Source of the DNA: Erwinia sp. S63
GTDB taxonomy: Bacteria > Pseudomonadota > Gammaproteobacteria > Enterobacterales > Enterobacteriaceae
Reading direction: 5' to 3'
NCBI RefSeq assembly: GCF_016625195.1
Contig: NZ_JACVUP010000001.1
Location: 62,001 to 126,000, forward strand
Length of the DNA: 64,000 nucleotides
Shown here: positions 49,870 to 60,086 of the stretch, in pieces
How positions within the stretch are numbered: the first letter of the stretch is position 1
Layout: each line of letters opens with the position of its first letter
Notes under the pieces: model-generated
What the model saw: only the letters and a program-made list of their open reading frames with translations
Told to the model about the DNA's origin: nothing
Databases searched by the model: none
Made by a program: the position numbers and the translations under genes

Positions 49870-51000
49870 TTACAGCTGGAAGTCGTTGAAGTCGTCTTCG
49901 CCGACTTCGGCGTCAATCTGGCCGACCAGGTAAGAACTCACTTCCACTTCCTGCGGCGCAACCTGCACGTTGTCCGATACCAGCCACGAGTTGATCCATG
50001 GAATCGGGTTAGAACGTGTCTGGAAGGGCAGATCGAGGCCAACCGCTTGCATGCGGATGTTGGTGATGTACTCGATGTACTGGCACAGAATGTCTTTGTT
50101 CAGACCGATCATCGAGCCACCGCTGAACAGATACTCTGCCCACTCTTTCTCTTGCTCGGCGGCTTTCTTGAACAGGTCATAACATTCGTCACGACACTCG
50201 GCAGCGATCTCTTTCATCTCTGGATCATCTTCACCGGTGCGCAGCAGGTTCAGCATATGCTGAGTGCCGGTCAGGTGCAGTGCTTCGTCACGCGCAATCA
50301 GCTTAATGATCTTGGCGTTACCTTCCATCAGCTCACGCTCAGCGAACGCGAAGGAACACGCAAAGCTGACGTAGAAGCGAATCGCTTCCAATGCGTTGAC
50401 GCTCATTAGGCAGATATACAGCTGCTTTTTCAGGGCACGCAGATTCACGGTCACGGTTTTACCCGCCACCTCGTGCGTGCCTTCACCCAGCAGATGCCAG
50501 TAGCTGGTCATCTCGATCAGATCGTCGTAGTACTTGGAGATATCCTGCGCACGCGCCAGAATCTGCTCGTTGGTGACGATATCGTCAAACACCAGTGAAG
50601 GATCATTCACGATGTTACGGATGATATGGGTATAAGAGCGTGAGTGGATGGTTTCAGAGAACGCCCAGGTTTCAATCCAGGTTTCAAGTTCTGGAATGGA
50701 GATCAGCGGCAGCAGCGCCACGTTCGGGCTACGACCCTGAATGGAATCCAGCAGCGTCTGATACTTCAGGTTACTGATAAAAATGTGTTTCTCGTGATCC
50801 GGCAGCGCCTGATAATCGATGCGGTCGCGTGAGACGTCGACTTCTTCCGGACGCCAGAAGAAGGAGAGTTGCTTTTCGATCAGCTTTTCAAAGATGTCGT
50901 ATTTCTGCTGGTCGAAACGGGCAACGTTAACTGACTGGCCGAAGAACATCGGTTCTAACAGCTGGTCGTTTTTGTTCTGCGAAAATGTGGTGTAAGCCAT
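49870..51000 (-). CDS. nrdB: Ribonucleoside-diphosphate reductase subunit beta
   Basis: Radical-bearing subunit of class Ia ribonucleotide reductase. 376 residues from ATG 51000 ([12 protein letters not shown]); the frame is open 4 codons further upstream. Metal ligands and radical tyrosine are visible: D85, E116 and H119 in [12 protein letters not shown], with the radical Tyr at 123 counting Met1; E205-, E239- and H242-type ligands in [10 protein letters not shown] and [10 protein letters not shown]. The C-terminus [11 protein letters not shown] is the NrdA-docking tail. Confidence 0.98.
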   Translation of the reverse strand: MAYTTFSQNKNDQLLEPMFFGQSVNVARFDQQKYDIFEKLIEKQLSFFWRPEEVDVSRDRIDYQALPDHEKHIFISNLKYQTLLDSIQGRSPNVALLPLISIPELETWIETWAFSETIHSRSYTHIIRNIVNDPSLVFDDIVTNEQILARAQDISKYYDDLIEMTSYWHLLGEGTHEVAGKTVTVNLRALKKQLYICLMSVNALEAIRFYVSFACSFAFAERELMEGNAKIIKLIARDEALHLTGTQHMLNLLRTGEDDPEMKEIAAECRDECYDLFKKAAEQEKEWAEYLFSGGSMIGLNKDILCQYIEYITNIRMQAVGLDLPFQTRSNPIPWINSWLVSDNVQVAPQEVEVSSYLVGQIDAEVGEDDFNDFQL

Positions 51001-51065
51001 GGCTAAGTCCAAAAGTGATGAGGGCCGACCAGTGCCGGCCCTGACAAGATAGGGCGTCTGACTAA

Positions 51066-53351
51066 TTAAATCTTACAAGCGCCGCTTTCGCAGCCGTCAT
51101 CCTGAATGGAAGGAGCCAGATCGTCCTGCGCATCTTCCGCACCGTCACGGGTGTTTTGGTAGTACAGGGTTTTCACGCCAAACTTATACGCGGTCAGCAG
51201 ATCTTTCAGCAACTGCTTCATCGGCACTTTGCCATTGGCGAAACGGCTTGGATCGTAGTTGGTGTTCGACGAAATCGCCTGGTCGATGAATTTCTGCATC
51301 ACGCCAACCAGCTGCAGATAGCCGTCGTTGGAAGGCATTTCCCACAGCAGTTCGTACTGATCTTTCAGGCGCTCATACTCTGGCACCACCTGACGCAAAA
51401 TACCGTCTTTGGATGCTTTGATACTGATGTGACCGCGCGGTGGCTCAATACCGTTGGTGGCGTTTGAAATCTGTGAAGAGGTTTCAGACGGCATCAGGGC
51501 AGAGAGCGTGGAGTTACGCAGACCGTGCGTAACGATCGACTCACGCAGTGCTTCCCAATCCAGGTGCAGCGGTTCGCTGCAAACCGCGTCGAGATCCTTT
51601 TTATAGGTATCGATCGGCAGGATGCCTTGTGAGTAAGTGGTTTCTTTGAACCACGTACAAGCGCCTTGCTCTTTCGCCAGCTCGTTCGACGCTTTCAGCA
51701 GGTAGTACTGAATCGCTTCGAAAGTTTTATGCGTCAGGTTGTTAGCGCTGCCATCAGAGTAACGCACGCCGTTCTTCGCCAAATAGTAAGCGTAGTTGAT
51801 CACGCCAATACCCAGGGTACGACGGCCCATGGCGCCGCGTTTGGCCGCCGGGATTGGGTAATCCTGATAATCCAGCAGGGCATCCAGCGCACGTACCGCC
51901 AGTGTCGCCAGCTCTTCCAGATCGTCGAGGCTGTCAATCGCACCAAGGTTAAACGCAGACAGCGTACACAGGGCAATTTCGCCGCTTTCATCATTGACGT
52001 CGTTCAGCGGTTTGGTCGGCAGCGCGATTTCCAGGCACAGGTTAGACTGGCGTACTGGCGCGATAGCCGGATCAAACGGGCTGTGGGTGTTGCAGTGGTC
52101 GACGTTCTGGATGTAGATACGGCCGGTAGAAGCACGTTCCTGCATCATCAGTGAGAACAGTTCAACCGCCTTCACGCGCTGTTTGCGGATGCTGTCGTCT
52201 TTCTCGTATTTGGTGTACAGACGCTCGAACTCGTCCTGATCGGCGAAGAACGCATCGTACAGGCCAGGCACGTCAGACGGGCTGAACAGAGTGATGTCTT
52301 CGCCTTTCAGCAGGCGGGTATACATCAGCTTGTTAATCTGTACGCCGTAATCCATATGGCGCACGCGGTTGCCTTCAACACCACGGTTGTTTTTCAACAC
52401 CAGCAGGCTTTCCACTTCCAGATGCCACATCGGGTAGAACAGAGTGGCTGCACCGCCACGTACGCCGCCTTGTGAGCACGACTTCACTGCCGTCTGGAAA
52501 TGCTTATAGAACGGGATACAGCCGGTGTGGAAGGCTTCACCGCCACGGATCGGGCTGCCCAGCGCACGAATGCGACCGGCGTTGATGCCGATACCGGCGC
52601 GCTGAGAAACGTATTTCACAATAGCGCTGGAGGTGGCGTTGATGGAATCAAGGCTGTCACCGCACTCGATCAGGACGCAAGAGCTGAACTGACGGGTAGG
52701 GGTACGCACGCCAGACATGATTGGTGTTGGCAGTGAGATTTTGAAGGTCGACACGGCATCATAGAAACGACGCACGTAATCCATACGCGTTTCACGCGGA
52801 TAACCGGAGAACAGGCAAGCAGCGACCAAAATGTACAGGAACTGGGCGCTCTCATAGATCTCACCGCTCACACGGTTCTGCGCCAGGTATTTCCCTTCCA
52901 GCTGCTTCACGGCGGCGTAAGAGAAGTTCATATCGCGCCAGTGGTCGAGAAACTCGTCCATCTGCTCGAACTCTTCAACGCTGTAATCTTCCAGCAGGTG
53001 ACGGTCGTATTTGCCCATCTCAACCATTTTCACGACCTGATCGTACAGCTTCGGCGGTTCAAACTGGCCGTACGCTTTTTTACGCAGGTGGAAGATGGCG
53101 AGGCGCGCAGCCAGGTACTGGTAATCCGGCGCATCACGGGAGATCAGGTCTGCAGCGGCCTTGATGATGGTCTCGTGGATATCAGAAGTACGAATTCCAT
53201 CGTAAAACTGAATGTGGGAACGCAGCTCAACCTGAGACACAGAGACGTTGGTCAGCCCTTCAGCGGCCCAATCCAGTACCCGGTGAATCTTATCGAGATC
53301 AATGCGCTCCTGACGGCCATCGCGTTTAGTAACGAGCAGACTTTGGTTCAT
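51066..53351 (-). CDS. nrdA: Ribonucleoside-diphosphate reductase subunit alpha
   Basis: Catalytic and allosteric subunit, 761 residues. N-terminal ATP-cone ([25 protein letters not shown]), active-site cysteine in [10 protein letters not shown], the finger-loop cysteine in [14 protein letters not shown], and the C-terminal redox pair in GCESGACKI. It is the first gene of nrdAB-yfaE. The promoter region carries NrdR and DnaA sites. Confidence 0.98.
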   Translation of the reverse strand: MNQSLLVTKRDGRQERIDLDKIHRVLDWAAEGLTNVSVSQVELRSHIQFYDGIRTSDIHETIIKAAADLISRDAPDYQYLAARLAIFHLRKKAYGQFEPPKLYDQVVKMVEMGKYDRHLLEDYSVEEFEQMDEFLDHWRDMNFSYAAVKQLEGKYLAQNRVSGEIYESAQFLYILVAACLFSGYPRETRMDYVRRFYDAVSTFKISLPTPIMSGVRTPTRQFSSCVLIECGDSLDSINATSSAIVKYVSQRAGIGINAGRIRALGSPIRGGEAFHTGCIPFYKHFQTAVKSCSQGGVRGGAATLFYPMWHLEVESLLVLKNNRGVEGNRVRHMDYGVQINKLMYTRLLKGEDITLFSPSDVPGLYDAFFADQDEFERLYTKYEKDDSIRKQRVKAVELFSLMMQERASTGRIYIQNVDHCNTHSPFDPAIAPVRQSNLCLEIALPTKPLNDVNDESGEIALCTLSAFNLGAIDSLDDLEELATLAVRALDALLDYQDYPIPAAKRGAMGRRTLGIGVINYAYYLAKNGVRYSDGSANNLTHKTFEAIQYYLLKASNELAKEQGACTWFKETTYSQGILPIDTYKKDLDAVCSEPLHLDWEALRESIVTHGLRNSTLSALMPSETSSQISNATNGIEPPRGHISIKASKDGILRQVVPEYERLKDQYELLWEMPSNDGYLQLVGVMQKFIDQAISSNTNYDPSRFANGKVPMKQLLKDLLTAYKFGVKTLYYQNTRDGAEDAQDDLAPSIQDDGCESGACKI

Positions 53352-53394
53352 GTCGCGTGTTTACCTGTCCATGAAATAGAGAGTTATCCCCCAA

Positions 53395-53447
53395 CTATGC
53401 ACAAGGTCTATGCACAAGCCGCTCATTGTGAGTAAGCCTGTGGATAA
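53395..53447 (-). promoter_or_regulatory. DnaA boxes in the nrdA leader
   Basis: TGTGGATAA (53439-53447) is the reverse complement of the perfect DnaA box TTATCCACA. CTATGCACA occurs twice, at 53395-53403 and 53408-53416, each one mismatch from TTATGCACA. DnaA binding upstream of nrdAB is established in E. coli, linking dNTP supply to replication initiation. Confidence 0.75.
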
Positions 53448-53495
53448 ACACTATATATAGGGGGTGCGGGAAGTTTGAACAACAATATGGTGAGT
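53448..53495 (-). promoter_or_regulatory. Tandem NrdR boxes of the nrdAB promoter
   Basis: Box 1, ACACTATATATAGGGG (53448-53463), matches the NrdR consensus ACACWATATATWGTGT at about 14 of 16 positions. Box 2, CAACAATATGGTGAGT (53480-53495), matches at about 11. The centres are 32 bp apart, the helical spacing typical of paired NrdR boxes. Box 1 also overlaps the likely -10 (TATATAGT on the minus strand). NrdR represses ribonucleotide reductase genes when dATP is high. Confidence 0.82.
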
Positions 53496-53816
53496 ATTCT
53501 AGTCAGCATTCTGATCATCACAAGAGTTGATTTTCGCGAAAAAATCCGTCCTGGGGGGTAGCGAAATTCCTGGATCCCCATTCCGTAAGGCCTGCCACTG
53601 GTGTCAACTGCCAGCGACTTTTTTTTCACTTTTTGATCGAGCGCGTGTTTATTGCTCAAAGGTTCTCATCACGGAAATTTCTGAAGTAAAAAAAGCCCTG
53701 ACAAGGCCGCCAGTAGCGAACTTATCTAAAATTGCTTATGAATTTTTTGTGACCAATCCAGACTACAAAAAAGCCTGGTACGCGTCTAAAAGGAAATTGA
53801 TCTGGATAGCAGTGAG
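53496..53816. other. Spacer between nrdA promoter and lsrK end
   Basis: About 320 bp, AT-richer than the neighbouring genes. A plus-strand frame (53527-53886, 119 codons, TTG start) crosses it and runs into the lsrK 3' end. Its middle reads like a protein (PPVANLSKIAYEFFVTNPDY) but lacks a ribosome site and resembles nothing I know; it could be a gene relic. A T8 run lies near 53620. No repeat element seen. Confidence 0.4.
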
Positions 53817-55388
53817 TTACAAACCCGGCGCTTTCCACATCGATGTGGTTAAGCCACTGTCCACCAGGGTGAGTTGGTCGGCATAAACTTGCTGCCAGTT
53901 GGCTTTTTGTTGCTGATAGAGTTGATGATGTTCTGCGTTAGGCTGGAATTCCCGTTCCCAACGTACCAATGATTCTCCTGTTTCCTGCAAGCTGCTGTAA
54001 ATGCCCGCCGCCACTCCAGCGGCAATCGCGCAGCCGAGCGCGGTCGCTTCTTTTACCTGCGGCACTTTCACCGTCAATCCGGTGACATCGCTCAAGATCT
54101 GGCTCCACAATTTGCCCTTAGCACCACCACCCGCAAACACTAACTGCGAGGTTTGGACACCGGAAAATGCCGCCACCTGATCCAGATTGCAGGCCGAAAC
54201 AATCGCGGCATTCTCCTCCAGCGCGCGAAACAGCGTCTGCTTGTTACAGCGTTCGGGATCGATGGAGAGGTTAATAAATGAAGGTGCAGCGTGATACCAC
54301 TTATTGAAATGCATCGCATCTGAGAACACCGGCATCACGCCCCAGGATCCGGCCGGCACACGTGCGGCCATCTCTTCCAGCAGGCTGTAACAATCCACTC
54401 CCAGACGCTCCGCCAACAATTTCTCTTCACCGCAAAAGGCATCACGGAACCAGCGCATGGTCAGGCCGGTGAAAAAACTGATCGCTTCCGCCTGCGCCAT
54501 GCCGGGAATGACATGGGGATTCACACGAATATTCATCTCAGGATCAACCTGCGGCTGCGGCAGATTCACCACCTGCTGCCAGAAAGTGCCGCCGAGCACC
54601 GCGGTTTGGCCTGCCTTCACCACGCCTAACCCCAGCGTGCCCAACTGCACATCACCCCCGCCCATGCCAACCACTGTGCCTTGCGCCAGCCCACACTGGC
54701 GAGCTGCTTCGGCTGTCACGGTTCCCAGCTGCGTGCCGGTTTCGGCCACGGGAGACAATATATCGCCGCGTAAACCCGCCATCTCCAGCAAATCAGGCCG
54801 CCAGTTTCGGGTGCGTAAATCCAGCAGGCCGGTGGTGCCCGCGTTGGAAGGATCCACTGCCAGTTCGCCACTCAGACATTTCGCCAGCCAGTCGCTGATC
54901 ATCGAAAGCGTTGCCGCCTGACGATAGATATCGGGTCGATGATGCGCCAGCCATAACAGGCGTGGCATTGCTCCAAGTGCCAGGGTTTGCCCTGAGCACT
55001 GATAGATTTCACGCTCAAACTCGCCGTGATGAATTTCCTTAAGCTCACTCACTTCTCGGCTAGCGCGGGCATCGACGTTGGCGCAGGCCCAAATCGCCTC
55101 ACCGGCTTTGTTATAGAGCACGATCCCTTCACGCATGGAGCAGCAGGCCACGCTGCGAATCGCGCTGGCTGGCAGTTGCGACTGTTGCAGCACCTGCTGA
55201 ATACACTGACAGGCGAGTGACCAGTTGTGGCTCAGATCAAACTCCATCGATCCCGGCACGTCGGGCAGGGCAAGGTGCCGCCATTCAGCTTGCGCCACAG
55301 CGATCTGCTCACCTTGAAGGTTGAAAATCACGGCGCGAATACTGCCAGTACCGGCGTCGAGCGCCATCAAATGCGGGGCGTGTGTCAT
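53817..55388 (-). CDS. lsrK: Autoinducer-2 kinase LsrK
   Basis: Phosphorylates imported AI-2 (DPD) to phospho-DPD in the cytoplasm, trapping the signal and making the LsrR inducer. 523 residues from ATG 55388, 7 bases after AGGAG ([22 protein letters not shown]). FGGY-kinase layout with strong similarity to E. coli LsrK throughout: [104 protein letters not shown], and C-terminal [11 protein letters not shown]. No lsrR or lsrACDBF is adjacent; only a divergent lsrG. Confidence 0.95.
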   Translation of the reverse strand: MTHAPHLMALDAGTGSIRAVIFNLQGEQIAVAQAEWRHLALPDVPGSMEFDLSHNWSLACQCIQQVLQQSQLPASAIRSVACCSMREGIVLYNKAGEAIWACANVDARASREVSELKEIHHGEFEREIYQCSGQTLALGAMPRLLWLAHHRPDIYRQAATLSMISDWLAKCLSGELAVDPSNAGTTGLLDLRTRNWRPDLLEMAGLRGDILSPVAETGTQLGTVTAEAARQCGLAQGTVVGMGGGDVQLGTLGLGVVKAGQTAVLGGTFWQQVVNLPQPQVDPEMNIRVNPHVIPGMAQAEAISFFTGLTMRWFRDAFCGEEKLLAERLGVDCYSLLEEMAARVPAGSWGVMPVFSDAMHFNKWYHAAPSFINLSIDPERCNKQTLFRALEENAAIVSACNLDQVAAFSGVQTSQLVFAGGGAKGKLWSQILSDVTGLTVKVPQVKEATALGCAIAAGVAAGIYSSLQETGESLVRWEREFQPNAEHHQLYQQQKANWQQVYADQLTLVDSGLTTSMWKAPGL

Positions 55389-55598
55389 CGCAAAACTCCT
55401 GTTGAAACGGAACGGGTGCTCCACACCGACGGCCCAACGGGTGTTACTGCAAAGATAGCTGCGCGCGAGAGTTTTCACCTCCAGATGAACGGCTTAGCCC
55501 AGCGCTGAAAGTTTGAACTGTGATCGCTGCGAGAGTTTTATTAAACAAGCTTTACCAGGATTGCCACTTTGCTAATCGCGATAAAAAAGGACATGCCG
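55389..55598. promoter_or_regulatory. lsrK/lsrG divergent control region with direct repeats
   Basis: GCGAGAGTTTT occurs at 55465-55475 and 55529-55539, each preceded by a GAT-GCTGC context (GATAGCTGCGC and GATCGCTGC), 64 bp apart. They are candidates for a shared operator. ACTGTGATCGCTGCGAGA near 55518 has one CRP-like half-site. Whether LsrR is encoded elsewhere and binds here cannot be seen. Confidence 0.4.
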
Positions 55599-55892
55599 AT
55601 GGAAGTCACGCTGGTTGAAATCAACGTCAAACCCGACTGTATCGACGAATTTCTGCGAGTATTTGAGCTGAATCATTTGGGAGCATTAAAGGAGCCTGGC
55701 AACCTGCGCTTTGATGTGTTGCAGGACAGCCACGTGCCGACGCGCTTCTTTATTTATGAAGCTTACACCGATGAAGCCGCCGTGCTGGCGCACAAACAAA
55801 CGCCACACTACCTGACATGCGTTGAGGCGCTGGAAGCGTTAATGAGCGAACCAAGAAAGAAAACCGCGTTTAAGGGGATATTTCCGCAGTGA
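55599..55892 (+). CDS. lsrG: Phospho-AI-2 isomerase LsrG
   Basis: Converts phospho-AI-2 (4-hydroxy-5-phosphonooxypentane-2,3-dione form) to the 3-hydroxy-2,4-dione isomer, the step before thiolysis by LsrF. 97 residues from ATG 55599, 8 bases after AAAAAGG; ATG 55593 is too close. ABM-type ferredoxin-like fold: [67 protein letters not shown] and [13 protein letters not shown] all align with E. coli LsrG. It is divergent from lsrK. Confidence 0.92.
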   Translation: MEVTLVEINVKPDCIDEFLRVFELNHLGALKEPGNLRFDVLQDSHVPTRFFIYEAYTDEAAVLAHKQTPHYLTCVEALEALMSEPRKKTAFKGIFPQ

Positions 55893-56193
55893 CGCCAAGT
55901 CATTCTCCGTACAAGGGCGAAGCACCATCATTCGAGGTTTTTAAAGGAGTATTGAAACAACCGAAAGCGCAATTATTTGTACTGCAACCACATGAAGTTC
56001 AATAAGGAGGCGGGGCCGAATTCTTTGCACAATCGCAGAATGATTAGGTGTTCGTAGAGGCGGGTTTAAGCGACGAATAGCTCAATAATGTGCGCCCCAG
56101 CCGCTGCATTATGGTAACGACAGCGGCTGCGAGGGCAACTTAATGAAGCTAATCCACAACGCAGCGCGACTCAAAGCCATGATCAACGTTCAG
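55893..56193. other. Spacer after lsrG with hairpin
   Basis: About 300 bp without coding signs. CAGCCGCTG (56098-56106) pairs with CAGCGGCTG (56121-56129) around a 14-base loop, without a T-tract. Just before the foldback element, AAAGCCATGATCAACGTT (56173-56190) resembles the AAAGCGATGATCAAGTTT that precedes foldback copy B, so the element may begin there. Confidence 0.5.
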
Positions 56194-56299
56194 GGCCAGT
56201 AAAGCCCCGCCCGAAGAGCAAAGCGTCCGCCGCAGGGATGCGGCGGCCGATCTGCATGGATGCGTGTTTCCTTTGCGATCGGGCGGGGCTTTACTGGCC
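56194..56299 (+). repeat. Foldback element copy C (two GGA-loop hairpins)
   Basis: Perfect 21-bp arms (56194-56214 and 56279-56299, beginning GGCCAGTAAAGC). Inner stem GCAAAG (56218-56223) with CTTTGC (56271-56276). Hairpin 1 is CCGCCGC-AGGGAT-GCGGCGG (56227-56246) and hairpin 2 is GCA-TGGA-TGC (56254-56263). It is located between convergent lsrG and ubiG. It has the longest arms of the three copies. Confidence 0.88.
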
Positions 56300-56302
56300 G
56301 AC

Positions 56303-56369
56303 GCACCGTCCCCGCAGCAACCATGCACAAGTCCCTATAGCAACCATGCACCGTCCCCGCAGCCACCAC
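56303..56369. repeat. 22-23 bp tandem repeat beside foldback copy C
   Basis: Three units of 22, 23 and 22 bp start at 56303, 56325 and 56348. Units 1 and 3 share GCACCGTCCCCGCAGC with (C/A)ACCA(T/C) ends, and unit 2 is diverged in the middle. The same GCACC...CAGCAAC framework follows foldback copy B at 19695. The array ends 8 bp before the ubiG stop codon. Confidence 0.75.
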
Positions 56370-56377
56370 GCAAACAC

Positions 56378-57103
56378 TCAATCCTGACGATGCGTATGCA
56401 CCATATAATTCACATCCACGCCACGTCCCAACCGGAACTGATTGGTCAGCGGATTATAATGCAGGCCGATCATACCCATCTCACGCAGCGGCGTCTCATC
56501 AACCCAGTTCAGCAACTCCGCCGGACGGATAAACTTCTTCACGTCATGGGTACCGCGCGGCACCATGCGCATCACATACTCGGCACCAAACACCGCCAGC
56601 AACCACGCCTTGGGATTACGGTTAATGGTCGAGAAGAACACTTCGCCGCCCGGTTTAACCAACTGCGCACAAGCCAGCACCACAGAACGCGGATCCGGTA
56701 CGTGCTCCAGCATCTCCATGCAAGTCACCACGTCATAGGCCCCCGCATGGCTGATCGCATGATCTTCCACGGTCTGCTGCACATAGTTCACGCTCACACC
56801 GCTCTCCAGCGCATGCAAACGTGCCACCTCCAGCGGCTCCGCGCCCATATCCAGCCCGGTCACGTTGGCACCTTCGCGCGCCATGCTCTCCGCTAAAATA
56901 CCGCCGCCGCAGCCGACATCCAGCACCTTCTTACCAAACAAACCATTGCTGTGCTGGGCAATCCAGCCAAGACGCAGGGGATTGATGCGGTGTAACGGCT
57001 TAAACTCACCCTCTAAATCCCACCAGCGCGATGCGACCGCTTCAAACTTGGCAATCTCAGCGTGGTCGACGTTTTGGCGGCTTTCCTGCGGTTGTTCACT
57101 CAT
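56378..57103 (-). CDS. ubiG: Ubiquinone biosynthesis O-methyltransferase UbiG
   Basis: SAM-dependent methyltransferase for both O-methylation steps of ubiquinone synthesis. 241 residues, full length: [34 protein letters not shown] motif [16 protein letters not shown] (about residues 59-74), [13 protein letters not shown] and the C-terminal [13 protein letters not shown]. It is divergent from gyrA, as in E. coli. Confidence 0.97.
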   Translation of the reverse strand: MSEQPQESRQNVDHAEIAKFEAVASRWWDLEGEFKPLHRINPLRLGWIAQHSNGLFGKKVLDVGCGGGILAESMAREGANVTGLDMGAEPLEVARLHALESGVSVNYVQQTVEDHAISHAGAYDVVTCMEMLEHVPDPRSVVLACAQLVKPGGEVFFSTINRNPKAWLLAVFGAEYVMRMVPRGTHDVKKFIRPAELLNWVDETPLREMGMIGLHYNPLTNQFRLGRGVDVNYMVHTHRQD

Positions 57104-57207
57104 TGAATCACGACTCCTGACAAAATATTCCCTCAGTATAAACGCTTAACTCTTGCCAGCGCATCTCTCACCTGCAAGGAAAAGCGGCATTAAACCCTGC
57201 TTTACGT

Positions 57208-57236
57208 TCACCGAGAGCAACCACTGTGATATACTT
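57208..57236 (+). promoter_or_regulatory. Probable gyrA promoter
   Basis: TTCACC (57208-57213) and TATACT (57231-57236) with 17-bp spacing lie about 45 bp before the gyrA ATG. A GC-poor start region and short leader fit the supercoiling-sensitive gyrA promoter of E. coli. Called by eye from hexamers and position. Confidence 0.6.
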
Positions 57237-57280
57237 TCGCACCATTAAAAACCGGCATTATGTAGAGGGATAGCGGCTCC

Positions 57281-59920
57281 ATGAGCGACCTTGCGAGAGA
57301 AATTACACCGGTCAATATCGAAGAAGAGTTAAAAAACTCCTACCTCGATTACGCCATGTCGGTCATCGTTGGCCGAGCTTTACCCGATGTGCGTGATGGC
57401 TTAAAGCCGGTGCACCGCCGTGTGCTTTTTGCCATGAGCGAACTGGGTAACGACTGGAACAAAGCTTATAAGAAATCGGCCCGTGTGGTCGGTGACGTGA
57501 TCGGTAAATATCACCCACACGGTGATTCCGCGGTATACGAAAGTATCGTTCGTATGGCCCAGCCGTTCTCCCTGCGCTACATGCTGGTAGATGGTCAGGG
57601 TAACTTCGGTTCCGTTGATGGCGACTCCGCCGCAGCGATGCGTTATACCGAAGTGCGCATGGCGAAGATCTCCTCTGAATTGCTGGCGGACCTTGAAAAA
57701 GAGACCGTTGATTTTGTGCCGAACTACGACGGCACCGAGCAAATTCCTGAAGTTCTGCCGACCAAAATTCCTAACCTGCTGGTGAACGGTTCGTCCGGTA
57801 TCGCCGTAGGTATGGCGACCAACATTCCGCCGCACAACCTGACGGAAGTGATCAACGGCTGCCTCGCCTTTATCGAAGACGAAGACATCACCGTTGAAGG
57901 CCTGATGGAACACATCACTGGTCCTGACTTCCCAACTGCGGCATTTATCAACGGTCGTCGCGGTATCGAAGAAGCCTATCGCACCGGTCGCGGTAAAATT
58001 TACATCCGCGCACGCGGTGAGATTGAAACCGACGCTAAAACCGGCCGTGAAACCATCATCGTCAATGAAATCCCGTATCAGGTAAACAAAGCGCGCCTGA
58101 TCGAGAAAATTGCCGAGCTGGTGAAAGAGAAGCGTGTGGAAGGCATTAGCGGCCTGCGTGATGAATCCGATAAAGACGGTATGCGTATCGTTATCGAGAT
58201 CAAACGCGATGCGGTCGGCGAAGTGGTGCTCAACAACCTCTATTCACTGACGCAGCTGCAGGTCTCCTTCGGCATCAACATGGTGGCATTGCATCAGGGC
58301 CAGCCGAAGATCATGACGCTGAAAGGCATCATCGAAGCCTTCGTGCGCCACCGTCGTGAAGTCGTGACGCGTCGTACCATCTTCGAACTGCGTAAAGCGC
58401 GCGACCGTGCGCACATCCTTGAAGGCCTGGCGATTGCGCTGGCTAACATCGATCCGATCATCGAACTGATTCGTCGTGCACCAACGCCAGCCGAAGCGAA
58501 AGCCGGCCTGTTGGCACAGCCGTGGGATCTCGGCAACGTGGCGACCATGCTGGAACGCGCGGGCGATGACGCAGCACGTCCAGAGTGGCTGGAAGCGCAG
58601 TTCGGTATCCGTGACGGTCAGTACTACCTGACTGAACAGCAAGCTCAGGCGATTCTGGATCTGCGTCTGCAGAAACTGACCGGCCTGGAGCACGAAAAAC
58701 TGCTGGATGAGTACAAAGAGCTGCTGGACCAGATCGCTGAACTGATTCACATCCTGCAGAGTGCTGAGCGCCTGATGGAAGTGATCCGTGAAGAACTGGT
58801 GGCGATGCGCGACCAGTTTGGTGATGAACGTCGTACCGAAATCACCGCTAACAGCGCCGACATCAACATCGAAGACCTGATCACTCAGGAAGATGTGGTG
58901 GTCACGCTGTCGCATCAGGGTTATGTCAAATACCAGCCGCTGAGAGACTATGAAGCTCAGCGTCGTGGTGGCAAAGGCAAATCTGCTGCACGTATTAAAG
59001 AAGAAGACTTTATTGACCGTCTGCTGGTGGCGAACACCCATGACACGATTCTGTGCTTCTCCAGCCGTGGCCGTCTGTACTGGATGAAAGTCTATCAGCT
59101 GCCAGAAGCGAGCCGTGGCGCGCGCGGTCGTCCGATCGTCAACCTGCTGCCGCTGGAAGCCAACGAACGTATCACCGCCATTCTGCCGGTGCGTGAATAC
59201 ACCGAAGGCTTCAATATCTTCATGGCCACCGCTGACGGCACCGTGAAGAAAACTGCCCTGCAGGAATTCAGCCGTCCACGTAGCGCCGGTATTATCGCCA
59301 TTAACCTGCGTGAAGATGATGAGCTGATCGGTGTAGCACTGACCAACGGTGCCGACGAAGCGATGCTGTTCTCTGCTGCCGGTAAAGTGGTGCGCTTCGC
59401 TGAGACTGCGGTTCGCGCCATGGGCCGTTCGGCCTCTGGTGTCCGCGGTATCAAGCTGGCTGAAAGCGATAAAGTGGTTTCACTGATCGTGCCACGTGAA
59501 GAGGGTGCCATCCTCACCGTGACGCAAAACGGTTACGGTAAACGTACAGCGAATAGCGAATACCCAACCAAATCGCGTGCAACTCAGGGTGTCATCTCGA
59601 TCAAAGTCACCGAACGTAACGGACCGGTTATCGGTGCGGTGCAGGTGGTGGATGGCGATCAGATCATGATGATCACCGATGCCGGTACGCTGGTGCGTAC
59701 ACGCGTATCGGAAGTCAGCGTGGTCGGCCGTAACACCCAGGGCGTGATTCTGATTCGTACCGCGGAAGACGAAAACGTGGTGGGTCTGCAACGTGTTGCT
59801 GAGCCGGTGGAAGAGGAAGAACTCGACGCCATCGACGGCAGCGTCGCGGAAGGCGAAGACGATATCGCGCCGGAAGTGGACAACGACGACGACGCACCCG
59901 AAGCGGACGAAGAAGAGTAA
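57281..59920 (+). CDS. gyrA: DNA gyrase subunit A
   Basis: Breakage-reunion subunit of gyrase, which introduces negative supercoils. 879 residues. Catalytic tyrosine Y122 in AMRYTEVRM. The quinolone-determining region reads [17 protein letters not shown] with S83 (sensitive type) and E87, where E. coli has D87. The coiled-coil and GyrA-box (QRRGGKGK) of the C-terminal pinwheel domain are present, followed by a long acidic tail. ATG follows GAGGGATAG. A strong terminator follows. Confidence 0.98.
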   Translation: MSDLAREITPVNIEEELKNSYLDYAMSVIVGRALPDVRDGLKPVHRRVLFAMSELGNDWNKAYKKSARVVGDVIGKYHPHGDSAVYESIVRMAQPFSLRYMLVDGQGNFGSVDGDSAAAMRYTEVRMAKISSELLADLEKETVDFVPNYDGTEQIPEVLPTKIPNLLVNGSSGIAVGMATNIPPHNLTEVINGCLAFIEDEDITVEGLMEHITGPDFPTAAFINGRRGIEEAYRTGRGKIYIRARGEIETDAKTGRETIIVNEIPYQVNKARLIEKIAELVKEKRVEGISGLRDESDKDGMRIVIEIKRDAVGEVVLNNLYSLTQLQVSFGINMVALHQGQPKIMTLKGIIEAFVRHRREVVTRRTIFELRKARDRAHILEGLAIALANIDPIIELIRRAPTPAEAKAGLLAQPWDLGNVATMLERAGDDAARPEWLEAQFGIRDGQYYLTEQQAQAILDLRLQKLTGLEHEKLLDEYKELLDQIAELIHILQSAERLMEVIREELVAMRDQFGDERRTEITANSADINIEDLITQEDVVVTLSHQGYVKYQPLRDYEAQRRGGKGKSAARIKEEDFIDRLLVANTHDTILCFSSRGRLYWMKVYQLPEASRGARGRPIVNLLPLEANERITAILPVREYTEGFNIFMATADGTVKKTALQEFSRPRSAGIIAINLREDDELIGVALTNGADEAMLFSAAGKVVRFAETAVRAMGRSASGVRGIKLAESDKVVSLIVPREEGAILTVTQNGYGKRTANSEYPTKSRATQGVISIKVTERNGPVIGAVQVVDGDQIMMITDAGTLVRTRVSEVSVVGRNTQGVILIRTAEDENVVGLQRVAEPVEEEELDAIDGSVAEGEDDIAPEVDNDDDAPEADEEE

Positions 59921-59938
59921 TCCGCAGCGGTGAACAAC

Positions 59939-59975
59939 AACGGCAGGTCAGGGCAACCGACCTGCCGTTTTTTTA
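59939..59975 (+). terminator. Terminator after gyrA
   Basis: AACGGCAGGTC (59939-59949) pairs with GACCTGCCGTT (59959-59969), followed by TTTTTAT. Strong intrinsic terminator. Confidence 0.93.
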
Positions 59976-60086
59976 TCTGAGTTTTACTCCCAAAGTCGCG
60001 CGCCAACTGGCTTTTTAGGGCCGATAAAGCTAGTGTATGAGAGTTTTTCAACTTCCTGACAACCCCTTACCGCCAGTGAGCCTCTT

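Noticed and set aside
56303..56369. Short tandem repeats considered as a CRISPR array
   Set aside because: Units of 22-23 bp are contiguous with no spacers, and no cas genes are present. The same applies to 19695-19752.
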